Shown here piece after piece: positions 32,330 through 44,833 of a stretch of DNA of 64,000 nucleotides. The position numbers and the translations under genes were made by a program. This DNA comes from Caprella mutica. Taxonomy: Eukaryota > Arthropoda > Malacostraca > Amphipoda > Caprellidae. Each line of letters begins with the position of its first letter. Within the stretch, counting starts at the first letter, position 1. The notes beneath the pieces were generated by a model. That model did no database searches, was not told where the DNA came from, and saw only the letters and a program-made list of their open reading frames with translations. Location of the stretch: contig CANNZV010001851.1 of assembly GCA_947561585.1 (NCBI GenBank), positions 62,001-126,000 on the forward strand, in the 5' to 3' direction.

Positions 32330-33827
32330 TTTCAATTAATATAAATATTCAATATTCTCAATCAATATAAATATTTTCAATTAATATAAATATTCAATAT
32401 TTTCGATCAATATAAATATTCAATATTTTCGATCAATATAAATATTCAATATTTTCAATTAATATAAATATTCAATATTTTCGATCAATATAAATATTCA
32501 ATATTTTCGATCAATATAAATATTCAATATTTTCAATCAATATAAATATTTTCAATTAATATAAATATTCAATATTTTCGATCAATATAAATATTCAATA
32601 TTTTCAATCAATATAAATATTCAATATTCTCAATCAATATAAATATTTTCAATTAATATAAATATTCAATATTTTCGATCAATATAAATATTCAATATTT
32701 TCGATCAATATAAATATTCAATATTTTCGATCAATATAAATATTCAATATTTTCAATCAATATAAATATTCAATATTCTCAATCAATATAAATATTTTCA
32801 ATTAATATAAATATTCAATATTTTCGATCAATATAAATATTCAATATTTTCGATCAATATAAATATTCAATATTTTCAATCAATATAAATATTCAATATT
32901 TTCAATCAATATAAATATTCAATATTCTCAATCAATATAAATATTTTCAATTAATATAAATATTCAATATTTTCGATCAATATAAATATTCAATATTTTC
33001 GATCAATATAAATATTCAATATTTTCAATCAATATAAATATTCAATATTCTCAATCAATGTAAATATTTTCAATTAATATAAATATTCAATATTTTCGAT
33101 CAATATAAATATTCAATATTTTCAATTATTATAAATACTCAATATTTTCAATTATTATAAATATTCAATATTTTCGATCAATATAAATATTCAATATTTT
33201 CAATTATTATAAATACTCAATATTTTCAATTATTATAAATATTCAATATTTTCGATCAATATAAATATTCAATATTTTCGATCAATATAAATATTCAATA
33301 TTTTCGATCAATATAAATATTCAATATTTTCGATCAATATAAATATTCAATATTTTCAATCAATATAAATATTCAATATTCTCAATCAATGTAAATATTT
33401 TCAATTAATATAAATATTCAATATTTTCAATTATTATAAATATTCAATATTTTCGATCAATATAAATATTCAATATTTTCGATCAATATAAATATTCAAT
33501 ATTTTCGATCAATATAAATATTCAATATTTTCGATCAATATAAATATTCAATATTTTCGATCAATATAAATATTCAATATTTTCGATCAATATAAATATT
33601 CAATATTTTCGATCAATATAAATATTCAATATTTTCAATCAATATAAATATTCAATATTCTCAATCAATGTAAATATTTTCAATTAATATAAATATTCAA
33701 TATTTTCGATCAATATAAATATTCAATATTTTCGATCAATATAAATATTCAATATTTTCAATCAATATAAATATTCAATATTCTCAATCAATGTAAATAT
33801 TTTCAATTAATATAAATATTCAATATT
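32330..33827. repeat. 26-bp AT-rich tandem array, about 57 copies
   Basis: The unit contains AATATAAATATTCAATATTT followed by TCGATC. Shortened units (AATATAAATATTTTCAATT, lacking CAAT) recur at intervals, and CAATGTAAATATTTTC variants appear only in the right half (from about 33056), again marking block duplications. Nearly all A+T, with TATAAATA words in each unit. Confidence 0.96.
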
Positions 33828-33829
33828 TA

Positions 33830-34330
33830 TCGAAGCAAAATACTCGGAAGTTTTTCCAGATAAAGTAAGTGAAACATTCTTAGCAAAGTCCCTAGACTTT
33901 CACTCACGATGTTGCGCTACCCACTCATTAAATTCTAGATCGGATCTGACGAGACTTCCAAACTATTTTCATTTCTACGCCGGAATTTTGTCGTTAATTG
34001 AAATAAGCGTGAAAAATATTTCTACGAAATTTATGTACAGAAAAAGTTATGGAATTCCTAAGTCAATGAATATATTGACAATAAAAAAACAGGACCAGTG
34101 CTAGAGAATAAATATAAGAAAAGCTTATAAATCTCCAGTCCCAATGGAATCAATTTACAGGCTGCCAGCCAAACACAATTGGCTTCATTTGAATTTTAAC
34201 TGAAACCGTCAGCGGCAAAAGGTACGGCAGACCGGCAGCCAAGGGACAGACCGTACGGCTGAAAATACTGAAAAAAACTATTAAACTAATGTATTCCCAA
34301 TATATAAATTTATATTAAAAGGCTATTCAT
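33830..34330. other. Unassigned spacer
   Basis: More GC-balanced than the neighbouring array, but I see no open frame, array or terminal repeat. Confidence 0.45.
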
Positions 34331-35078
34331 AGGCTAAGTTCTGAATTATTGGGCAGTCCCACATTTTCGGAACTGAAATAAAATATTGTTTAATTTATAT
34401 TTTTACTGATATCCACACACAGAGAAAGGATTAGTTGAATCAAATCAAATTTGATTTGTTTTGACTCATATGAATGGTTTATTAGTGCCCCTACCTACGT
34501 TGTGAGTTGCAGGTACTACTTAAAAGTAGTTAAATTGACGTTGGTTAAAACAAACAGTTGTTTTGACTCACTCCTAAACTTAAAAACAGTAGTGACAACT
34601 CGCATAGTAAGTTAATTTATACACCAGATACATTGGATTAACAGTCTTTGTGAGTTACTACAATACACTCTGTCATAGTTGTTTCAACATACTTTTAAAT
34701 TCTCAAAAAAGTAACTTTTAACTCTCATAGTAAGTTGATTCAATCCATAAAATGAATTGAATTAACTAATGTTTGGTGACACACCACGTCATAGTTGTTT
34801 CAACACACATGAAAACATGAATAAAGTCCAACCAACTCACGTAATAAATTGATTCAAAGCATAAATTGATGACCCATTAGATATGACCACATGGGTTGTA
34901 CTTTTTATCTCTGTCTATGATACCTACAGGTATCATGGATACCAATTAATATAAAAGTACTAATCAAACTAAAATTCCAATAAATTGTTTAAAGTTTAAA
35001 AAAAAACAATTAAAAAAAAAAAAGTTTTTCTTACATGTCCGAAAATATGAAACCATCCAATAACTCAGAGCTTACCCT
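34331..35078. mobile_element. GGGTAA-family MITE split by a nested insertion
   Basis: The left arm lies at 34331-34415 (GAATTATTGGGCAGTCCCAC, ATTTTCGG, ending GATATCCA) and the right arm at about 34917-35078 (GGTATCATGGATACC centre, TCCGAAAATATGAAACC, ending GCTTACCCT). About 500 bp (34416-34916) interrupt it. The insert has similar inverted ends (ACACAGAGAAAGGATTAG and CTTTTTATCTCTGTCT) and repeated words such as CATAGTTGTTTCAACA, suggesting a second, unidentified element. Confidence 0.6.
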
Positions 35079-35822
35079 ACTGAAAGAAAAACTTTCAACT
35101 TCAATTAAAGAAACAATCCCTGTGTACATTCTTTTACAAAACAACGTGGACGTACTTTAGATAATATTAACACTAATTGAATAAATATCATTTAACCAGG
35201 CACATCAAGTCTACGGACTGTTCTCCAGTCAAAATAAGTAAAATAACCAAGGATGGAAATGTCAATTGAATTCGAGGCGACGATGCAAATGGCTAAAATG
35301 ATTCCTATTTTAACTTGCCAGAAATAACTTATGTGACAAAGAAAAATGATTATCATAATGAAATCAATGGGGGTTCTAATACAAACAAATTGATGGGAAA
35401 TGCATATTAAATGAATATTAAAGAAGATACATCACTGTAAACATTTTAGCTGGGGTGTTTTTTTAGTCTGAATGGGAGATAGGAGTTATGGAAATATTAT
35501 ATATAAAATGGTTAATCAATTAATTAATATAGTATTTTATGTTATTTAGGAATGAAATACATTTTTATAAAGATGGTTAATTTTAGATAATGATAATAGA
35601 TAAGGGCAAATATAAAAATGTTTCTATAAAATACAAATACATGAAATATTCACACTGTATTTAAGTATAGTACGATAACTGCGGCAAAAATAGAATTTCG
35701 TTCGGTTTGCCAGACGTACGATCAGCATTAATTTTGAAAAAAACTTATGAGAAAATAGGAACTTGAATGAATTTTTCCACATACATCTCAAAAATAGGAA
35801 TTTAAATCTGACATCATCAACA
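35079..35822. other. Unassigned AT-rich spacer
   Basis: A 95-codon minus-strand open frame (35911-35624) overlaps the following MITE and has no recognisable motif. CACACTGTA near 35651 may be a further Tc1-like terminus. Confidence 0.4.
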
Positions 35823-36024
35823 TACAGTGTGGGGAAACAAATGTTAGCACACACGAAATAATGTATATTTATGTATGTAAAATACTTAATTAAAACAAAT
35901 TTTCCGTACATTATATATCATATAATTTACAAAAGCTTATAATGTACAAAAAATTCTAGTTAAGTATTTTACATACATAAATACATTTCCAGTTGTAATA
36001 CAATAAAATGGAGAGCACACTGTA
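35823..36024. mobile_element. Tc1/mariner-like palindromic MITE
   Basis: The element starts TACAGTGTGGGGAAACAAAT and ends GGAGAGCACACTGTA, with TA at both outer edges as expected for a Tc1/mariner target duplication. The inner arms are a long inverted pair: TTTATGTATGTAAAATACTT mirrors AAGTATTTTACATACATAAA. The spacer includes TATATATCATATAATTTAC. No transposase is encoded. Confidence 0.78.
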
Positions 36025-36429
36025 TAAAAAAAAACATAAAAAATCACCATAATTCCTATAAAAAAAGCAAAGAGAGCCAGTCTTAGAGAGTAGCCAATAT
36101 TTATAAGAGTTCCTTACTATTAAGTACTATAACGTACTTCCCTTTGAAAGCAACCTCTTGACCTCCAATAACTAACCTCAGGGCCTCAATGGGCCTTAGT
36201 TATGGCCTCAAAACAGTTTAGGATAAACAAGAGGACAAAGGCCTCAAAGCATAACAAATTGTTTTGTACAGTTTAAACACACTTTGGTAAGTTCGGTATT
36301 ACTTAGTAAAATAATATATTAACTTGTTATAGGGGTTATAGTATATAGATATTGGTAGTTTTAATGAAGGATAATATATTATTTGACTAAATCAGGAAAT
36401 GTTTTTGAAACGATTTTAATAATCGTAGA
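36025..36429. other. Unassigned spacer
   Basis: CCTCAA-type words (GACCTCCAATAA, GGGCCTCAATGGGCC, GGCCTCAAA) recur loosely between 36170 and 36255. No gene is seen. Confidence 0.4.
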
Positions 36430-36650
36430 TTATGGTGGGCCATAGAAGATTAAAGAGAAAAAGTTATGGTGGGCCATAGAAAATTAAAGAGAAAAAGTTA
36501 TGGTGGGCCATAGAAAATTAAAGAGAAAAAGTTATGGTGGGGCCATAGAAAATTAAGAGAGAGTTATGGTGGGGCCATTGATGATTGAGAGAGAAAGTTA
36601 TGGTGGGCCATAGAAGATTGAGAGAGAAAGTTATGGTGGGCCATAGTAGA
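36430..36650. repeat. Outlier mini-array of the 32/34-bp unit, about 7 copies
   Basis: TTATGGTGGGCCATAGAA units with ATTAAAGAGAAAAAG or ATTGAGAGAGAAAG spacers are the same family and orientation as 26381-29202, about 7 kb away. Most have GTGGGCC rather than GTGGGGCC, so they form a distinct subfamily. Confidence 0.93.
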
Positions 36651-36904
36651 TTTTATCACTACCATAGAAGGGCAGTCATATCAATTTCAGTAATATTGGT
36701 ATTTTGTTTCAGTTATATTTTTTAGTTACATGAATAACGGTTGTTTGGTTGAATAAATTGACATATTTTACAGATTATTTATTATAATATTAAATCTCCA
36801 AGATCTCAATTATGTTAACTTTTATTCATAGAATTTTAAATTCATTTATAACAAATAAAAAATCATATTTTAACATTTGGAGTTGTGTATATAATATAAT
36901 ACAT
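36651..36904. other. AT-rich sequence upstream of the retroelement fragment
   Basis: No motif recognised. The retroelement-like reading frame becomes discernible only from about 36909. Confidence 0.4.
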
Positions 36905-36908
36905 ATAT

Positions 36909-37796
36909 GCTCTATATGACACTCTGGAAAGTGTCGACGTCCTGAGGGAGTTGAGGCTGCTTTTCGAGTAAAGTTCTTTGCTCCGCCTCACGTGCGAAAT
37001 GGAATTTAGAGGCAGGTTGACGCTCCTGGATGTTGACGTAGAGAAGCAAAATAGTCTGTTTCAGACCTCCGTCCACACAAAAGACACTAACTCTGGATGC
37101 CTGATTAACTTTAAAAACCTAGCACCACTCAGATATAAAACCGGAGTCATCAAGACTATGCTCAACAGAGCCTACAAGATATCAAGCACAAAGCAACTCT
37201 TCAACACTGAAATAGCCAGATTAAAACAGTTATTTGTCAACAATAACTTCCCCATGCATGTCATAGATCAGCAAATAAACTCATTTTGGGAGTTTATCAA
37301 ACTCTACTACCGCAACCAAATGACCAATTTATATAGACAGGAGGAGAAGAACCTGAAGAATAAAATCATGCAACACATCAAGCCAAATAATGATAAAACC
37401 ATATCTCTTCAAATCTACTACAAAAACAAAAAACTATCTCAACAACTAATCAGAAATAACATCCACAAAGACGACAGCAACAGTCATGTTGTGTATCAAC
37501 ACACTTGCGACCAGGAGGGGTGTAAACCCCCCCCCCCCCAATTTTACGTGGGGTACACAACAACAACACTGAAGCAACGTCTCCTAGCTCATACTCAAAA
37601 CGGAAGCATCAAAGAACACCACCACGACCCACAACAGGAAATAAAAACAGCTGATCTAATGAAATCCACTACAATAGTCCATCGCTCTCCAGATAGAAAT
37701 GAACTGATAATAGCTGAAGCAATTACTATCAAAAACACAAATCCAACTATGAACAACCAACGCGAGGGAGAGGTCCGTATCTTGAAAATCTTTTAA
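36909..37796 (+). pseudogene. 5'-truncated Penelope-like element: RT C-terminus plus GIY-YIG endonuclease
   Basis: The open part (272 codons from 36978) carries the distal end of a Penelope-type reverse transcriptase: RLTLLDVDV (residues 13-21) corresponds to the family's LPFLDV-type motif, followed by FQTSVHTKDTNSGCLINF and LRYKTGVIKTMLNRAYKI. The YxDD catalytic core is missing. Residues 171-272 look like a GIY-YIG endonuclease: VVYQHTC, a C177/C182 pair plus later histidines as in the Penelope zinc-finger-like linker, YVGYT (190-194), the expected catalytic Arg at 201, LLAHTQNGSIKEHH, and the conserved Glu at 247 with IKNTNPTMN. In life such an enzyme nicks target DNA for retrotransposition. 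The same frame upstream, from about 36909, continues plausibly but has a TAA at 36969, and there is no ATG at the head. A run of C near 37530 encodes PPPP within the linker. This is a dead 5'-truncated copy, not a host gene. Confidence 0.9.
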
Positions 37797-38450
37797 GATG
37801 CACGGCACTAGGTTTTTTTTATTCTATCTCTCTGTCTAATATTTTAATCTCATTTCTAATAATTTTTTTTTCTTTTTTCTCTCTTAAATATTTAAATCTC
37901 ATACTAGTAATATATATACATTTTTTAATATATTTTCATTACTATAGATATTGTTCACCTTAAAAAATGTTCATATATATTTTCACTGCAATAGATATTG
38001 TGACAACTTATTACACTAACTATGTAATCTTGATATTCTTCCCTTAATAGGTGTTTTACAATAAAAAAAAAATAACAATTCTGTAATATAACTAGTGTAC
38101 CACTACCTGTTAGCTATCTTCTATTTGTCGTCAATAAACATCTTAGTCTTTTGTAATTAGGACCGTGTTCTCCCAATCACTTTTAATACTCTTTGATAGA
38201 ATTTTCATATTTGAGTATTATGTTGCTAACCAAGTGAAATAATTTTATCAGTTTTAATAGTCGAAATTATTACACATCATGAATATGTAAATTCAAACTA
38301 CTTAATTTCCTGATTTGCTTAATTTTATTCCATCATAGTCCAGTCAACTTAAATCAATATAAATTCTTTTTTATACTATAAACTCTTTTTTTCTATCTCT
38401 CTCTTTTTATGTATGTTTTTTTCCCTATTTCCTACAGATTGATTTCCTTG
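37797..38450 (+). mobile_element. Presumed 3' untranslated region of the Penelope-like element
   Basis: AT-rich sequence between the endonuclease stop and the ribozyme-like motif. No open frame or array. Its assignment to the element is inferred from position, since Penelope-like elements carry hammerhead motifs in their terminal repeats. Confidence 0.5.
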
Positions 38451-38521
38451 TATTTTCTTTTTCATTATTCCTGAAGATGATAAATGTATTTTATCGAAAC
38501 GTCGAGATTTTAAGAAAAATA
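38451..38521 (+). ncRNA. Hammerhead-ribozyme-like motif at the retroelement 3' end
   Basis: CTGAAGA (38471-38477) fits the CUGANGA core. A perfect 6-bp stem II follows (GATAAA 38479-38484 with TTTATC 38490-38495, loop TGTAT), then GAAA (38496-38499), a minimal ACGT stem III (38499-38502), and GTC (38501-38503) as the predicted cleavage triplet. Helix I could form from TATTTTCTT (38451-38459) and AAGAAAAATA (38512-38521) plus ATTC/GAG next to the core. An extra T at 38478 departs from the strict consensus. Minimal type-I hammerheads with ACGU are known from Penelope-like elements; activity here is untested. Confidence 0.65.
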
Positions 38522-38583
38522 TAAAATGAAACTACGATCTTATTTAACCTTCTGGATTTCGAAATGTATTTTAAAATTGATTA

Positions 38584-38812
38584 GTCCTAGTGAGTTCTAT
38601 CCTAGTCCTATTGATCCTAGTCCTAGTGAGTTCTATCCTAGTCCTATTGATCCTAGTCCTAGTGAGTTCTATCCTAGTCCTATTGATCCTAGTCCTAGTG
38701 AGTTCTATCCTAGTCCTATTGATCCTAGTCCTAGTGAGTTCTATCCTAGTCCTATTGATCCTAGTCCTAGTGAGTTCTATCCTAGTCCTATTGATCCTAG
38801 TCCTAGTGAGTT
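38584..38812. repeat. 36-bp tandem array, about 6.4 copies
   Basis: Units of TCCTAGTCCTAGTGAGTTC and TATCCTAGTCCTATTGA repeat without change just beyond the ribozyme-like motif. The inner word TCCTAGTCCTA is itself near-duplicated. A multiple-of-3 period leaves two forward frames open (PSPSEFYPSPID and SSILVLLILVLV peptides), which I regard as artefacts. Confidence 0.95.
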
Positions 38813-39228
38813 AGCTACATACAGAAAATTAGAAAAGAATTGTAGGAAACTTTCCAAAACAACTGCTCATCATCTCTTCAATGAGACATGCTTATATAAA
38901 AACATATGCACATATGCATCATTATATTTGGTTGGATAAACAGCAAATTGATAACATTAAAATAATAAACCAAATTATGTAAAAACATTATTTTATGATC
39001 AATATTTAAATTTATAAAGTTGAATAAGTTAATTTCACTTACATCACTAGTTAATGTAACAAAATTAACAATTTTATATAATTCAATACATAATATAATA
39101 ATATACCCAAATACGCAATATGCTGTATAACAATAAAAAGATTAATTTACTACATAACAGTAATGATAAAAATTAAAATACCATAATTAATAACATAATA
39201 TACTATATCGTATAACAATAAAAACAAT
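38813..39228. other. Unassigned AT-rich spacer
   Basis: Nothing recognisable apart from AT-rich words resembling degenerate edges of the following array (ATAATATACTATATCGTATA near 39190). Confidence 0.5.
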
Positions 39229-42200
39229 ATATATTGATGTAATATACCGTATAACATTAAACACAATATATAATATACCGTATAACATTAAAGACAATAT
39301 ATAATATACCGTATAACATTGAAGACAATATATAATATACCGTATAACATTAAAGATAAATATATAATATACCGTATAACATTAAAGACAATAAATAATA
39401 TACCGTATAACATTACAGACAATATATAATATACCGTAAAACATTAAACACAATATATAATATACCGTATAACATTAAAGACAATAAATAATATACCGTA
39501 TAACATTAAACACAATATATAATATACCGTATAACATTAAAGACAATATATAATATACCGTATAACATTAAACACAATATATAATATACCGTATAACATC
39601 AAACACAATATATAATATACCGTATAACATTAAAGACAATATATAATATACCGTATAACATTAAACACAATATATAATATACCGTATAACATCAAACACA
39701 ATATATAATATACCGTATAACATTAAACACAATATATAATATACCGTATAACATCAAACACAATATATAATATACCGTATAACATTAAAGACAATATATA
39801 ATATACCGTATAACATTAAACACAATATATAATATACCGTATAACATTAAAGACAATAAATAATATACCGTATAACATTAAACACAATATATAATATACC
39901 GTATAACATTAAAGACAATATATAATATACCGTATAACATTAAACACAATATATAATATACCGTATAACATTAAACACAATATATAATATACCGTATAAC
40001 ATCAAACACAATATATAATATACCGTATAACATTAAAGACAATATATAATATACCGTATAACATTAAACACAATATATAATATACCGTATAACATCAAAG
40101 ACAATATATAATATACCGTATAACATTAAATACAATATATAATATACCGTATAACATTAAAGACAATATATAATATACCGTATAACATTAAAGACAATAT
40201 ATAATATACCGTATAACATTAAAGACAATATATAATATACCGTATAACATTAAAGACAATATATAATATACGGTATAACATTAAAGACAATATATAATAT
40301 ACCGTATAACATTAAACATAATATATAATATACCGTATAACATTAAAGACAATATATAATATACCGTATAACATTAAAGACAATATATAATATACCGTAT
40401 AACATTAAAGACAATATATAATATACCGTATAACATTAAAGACAATATATAATATACCGTATAACATTAAAGACAATATATAATATACCGTATAACATTA
40501 AAGACAATATATAATATACCGTATAACATCAAACACAATATATAATATACCGTATAACATCAAAGACAATATATAATATATCGTATAACATTAAACACAA
40601 TATATAATATACCGTATAACATCAAACACAATATATAATATACCGTATAACATCAAAGACAATATATAATATATCGTATAACATTAAACACAATATATAA
40701 TATACCGTATAACATTAAAGACAATATATAATATATCGTATAACATTAAATACAATATATAATATATCGTATAACATTAAATACAATATATAATATACCG
40801 TATAACATTAAAGACAATATATAATATACCGTATAACATTAAAGACAATATATAATATACCGTATAACATTAAAGACAATATATAATATACCGTATAACA
40901 TTAAACACAATATATAATATACCGTATAACATTAAACACAATATATAATATACCGTATAACATTAAAGACAATATATAATATACGGTATAACATTAAAGA
41001 CAATATATAATATACCGTATAACATCAAACACAATATATAATATACCGTATAACATTAAAGACAATATATAATATACGGTATAACATTAAAGACAATAAA
41101 TAATATACCGTATAACATCAAACACAATATATAATATACCGTATAACATCAAACACAATATATAATATACCGTATAACATTAAACACAATATATAATATA
41201 TCGTATAACATTAAACACAATATATAATATACCGTATAACATTAAACACAATATATAATATACCGTATAACATCAAACACAATATATAATATACCGTATA
41301 ACATCAAACACTATATATAATATACCGTATAACATTAAAGACAATATATAATATACGGTATAACATTAAAGACAATATATAATATACCGTATAACATCAA
41401 ACACAATATATAATATACCGTATAACATCAAACACAATATATAATATACCGTATAACATTAAAGACAATATATAATATACGGTATAACATTAAAGACAAT
41501 ATATAATATACCGTATAACATTAAAGACACAATATATAATATACCGTATAACATTAAAGACAATATATAATATACCGTATGACATTAAAGACAATATATA
41601 ATATACCGTATAACATCAAAGACAATATATAATATACCGTATAACATTAAAGACAATATATAATATACCGTATAACATTAAAGACAATATATAATATACC
41701 GTATAACATTAAAGACAATATATAATATACCGTATAACATTAAACACAATATATAATATACCGTATAACATTAAACACAATATATAATATACCGTATAAC
41801 ATTATACATAATATATAATATACCGTATAACATTAAAGACAATATATAATATACCGTATAACATTAAAGACAATATATAATATACCGTATAACATTAAAG
41901 ACAATATATAATATACCGTATAACATTAAAGACAATATATAATATACCGTAAAACATTAAAGACAATATATAATATACCGTATAACATCAAACACAATAT
42001 ATAATATACCGTATAACATCAAACACAATATATAATATACCGTATAACATCAAACACAATATATAATATACGGTATAACATTAAAGACAATATATAATAT
42101 ACCGTATAACATCAAACACAATATATAATATACCGTATAACATTAAAGACAATATATAATATACGGTATAACATTAAAGACAATATATAATATACCGTAT

Positions 42201-43963
42201 AACATTAAAGACACAATATATAATATACCGTATAACATTAAAGACAATATATAATATACCGTATGACATTAAAGACAATATATAATATACAGTATAACAT
42301 TAAAGACAATATATAATATACCGTATAACATCAAACACAATATATAATATACCGTATAACATTAAAGACAATATATAATATACCGTATAACATTAAAGAC
42401 AATATATAATATACCGTATAACATCAAACACAATATATAATATACCGTATAACATCAAACACAATATATAATATACCGTATAACATCAAACACAATATAT
42501 AATATACGGTATAACATTAAAGACAATATATAATATACCGTATAACATTAAAGACACAATATATAATATACCGTATAACATTAAAGACAATATATAATAT
42601 ACCGTATGACATTAAAGACAATATATAATATACAGTATAACATTAAAGACAATATATAATATACCGTATAACATCAAACACAATATATAATATACCGTAT
42701 AACATCAAACACAATATATAATATACCGTATAACATCAAACACAATATATAATATACCGTATAACATCAAACACAATATATAATATACCGTATAACATTA
42801 AACACAATATATAATATACCGTATAACATTACAGACAATATATAATATACCGTATAACATTAAAGACAATATATAATATACCGTATAACATTAAACACAA
42901 TATATAATATACCGTATAACATCAAACACAATATATAATATACCGTATAACATCAAACACAATATATAATATACCATATAACATCAAACACAATATATAA
43001 TATACCGTATAACATTAAACACAATATATAATATACCGTATAACATTACAGACAATATATAATATACCGTATAACATTAAAGACAATATATAATATACCG
43101 TATAACATTAAACATAATATATAATATACCGTATAACATTAAAGACAATATATAATATACCGTATAACATCAAACACAATATATAATATACCGTATAACA
43201 TCAAAGACAATATATAATATACCGTATAACATTAAACACAATATATAATATACCGTATAACATTAAAGACAATATATAATATACCGTATAACATTAAAGA
43301 CAATATATAATATACCGTATAACATTAAAGACAATATATAATATACCGTATAACATTAAAGACAATATATAATATACCGTATAACATTAAAGACAATATA
43401 TAATATACCGTATAACATTAAAGACAATATATAATATACCGTATAACATTAAAGACAATATATAATATACCGTATAACATTAAAGACAATATATAATATA
43501 CCGTATAACATTAAAGACAATATATAATATACCGTATAACATTAAAGACAATATATAATATACCGTATAACATTACAGACAATATATAATATACCGTATA
43601 ACATTAAACACAATATATAATATACCGTATAACATTACAGACAATATATAATATACCGTATAACATTAAAGACAATATATAATATACCGTATAACATTAA
43701 ACACAATATATAATATACCGTATAACATTAAACACAATATATAATATACCGTATAACATTATACATAATATATAATATACCGTATAACATTAAAGACAAT
43801 ATATAATATACCGTATAACATTAAAGACAATATATAATATACCGTATAACATTAAAGACAATATATAATATACCGTATAACATTAAAGACAATATATAAT
43901 ATACCGTATAACATTAAAGACAATATATAATATACCGTATAACATTAAAGACAATATATAATA
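39228..43963. repeat. 31-bp AT-rich tandem array, about 153 copies
   Basis: The unit contains AATATATAATATACCGTATA followed by ACATTAAAGAC. Main variants are CATCAAACAC, CATTAAACAC, ACGGTATA, ATCGTATA, CAATAAATA and GTATGACATT. The GTATGACATT variant occurs near 41577, 42261 and 42603 (spacings of about 684 and 342 bp, i.e. 22 and 11 units), each time preceded by an indel unit reading AAAGACACAATATA, so a block was duplicated repeatedly. Each unit carries ATACCGTAT, an almost symmetric word. Confidence 0.98.
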
Positions 43964-44625
43964 CTCAGCAGTAGAGAAGTCCTCTAACTTCATCTCCTCT
44001 ACAATATTGATCGGGGCAACTAACTGACACTGAGTAGCTATGCTGCCTCCATGAGCACCCACACACTCTCTTTATTTTGATGTAATGCCTATCATATTTT
44101 GATGCAATTGCTGTAGTACATCAATGGAAACTCAGATTGAGTTGATGTAAGAAATACGAACGTGTGAACTTTACAAATGTGGAATCTATTGTGATGGAGA
44201 TGTTAGCTATAAACTAGGGTTATAAAACTAAGTTAAAGTAGTGGTATTACGTGTAAAAAGGGAACTGTAAGTTCAAATAGCTTACTGTAATAAAGGCATT
44301 AACCTTTTATGTCTCGGGTGACGTATTTGACTCCTTACAAGAGATGTATTTGACGAAGTTTGAGATATTTTCCTTAATTGACCCGTGCATGGAGAGTGGC
44401 CTTATTTTGGGACAGGAATCTGTAGATGTGGCACATCAGCAAAGTTAAAGTTGAACAACATTGTACGGGTGAAACAACCGGATAAACACATGTTTTCTCT
44501 TACAGTAGTTAAGTAAAATTATAATTTGTTTATAGTATAAAAAAGTTTAATATGCTTTCTTTACCTATATAAAACAAGAAAGACGAAAAAATTCTCGTCT
44601 TTTCATACTCTGGGTATGAAGGATT
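43964..44625. other. Unassigned spacer
   Basis: No gene, array or terminal repeat recognised. CGTCTTTTC/GACGAAAAA words just before the next MITE form a small inverted pair. Confidence 0.45.
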
Positions 44626-44833
44626 AGGGTAAGATACGAATTATCGGTCAGTACCACATCTTCGGTCATATAAGAAAAAACGATATAAAAATTGTTGTTA
44701 TTACACAGTGCTATCTAATACTTCTGCAAACCCGGGTTATTAGATAGCACTGTGTAATAATAACAATTTTTATATTGTTTTTTCTTATATGACCGAAGAT
44801 GTGGTACTGACCGATAATTCGTAACTTACCCTA
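44626..44833. mobile_element. GGGTAA-family MITE, nearly perfect palindrome
   Basis: Two arms of about 95 bp face each other around a loop reading about CTTCTGCAAACCCGG. The left arm runs AGGGTAAGATACGAATTATC, GGTCAGTACCACATCTTCGG and on to ATTACACAGTGCTATCTAAT; the right arm is its mirror, ending CGATAATTCGTAACTTACCCT. Only a few mismatches are visible. This is the best-preserved member of the family here. The inner part (ACACAGTGCTATCTAATA) is not shared with the 22954 copy, so it may be a distinct subfamily. Confidence 0.9.

Noticed and set aside
35624..35911. 95-codon minus-strand open frame
   Set aside because: It overlaps the Tc1-like MITE and has no recognisable motif.
36978..37796. 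A functional host GIY-YIG nuclease gene
   Set aside because: The reverse-transcriptase remnant ahead of it, the in-frame stop at 36969 and the ribozyme-like motif downstream point to a dead Penelope-like copy.
38526..38939. 137-codon open frame next to the retroelement (PSPSEFYPSPID repeats)
   Set aside because: The repeated part is a 36-bp array and the rest is short and featureless. An alternative frame is also open.
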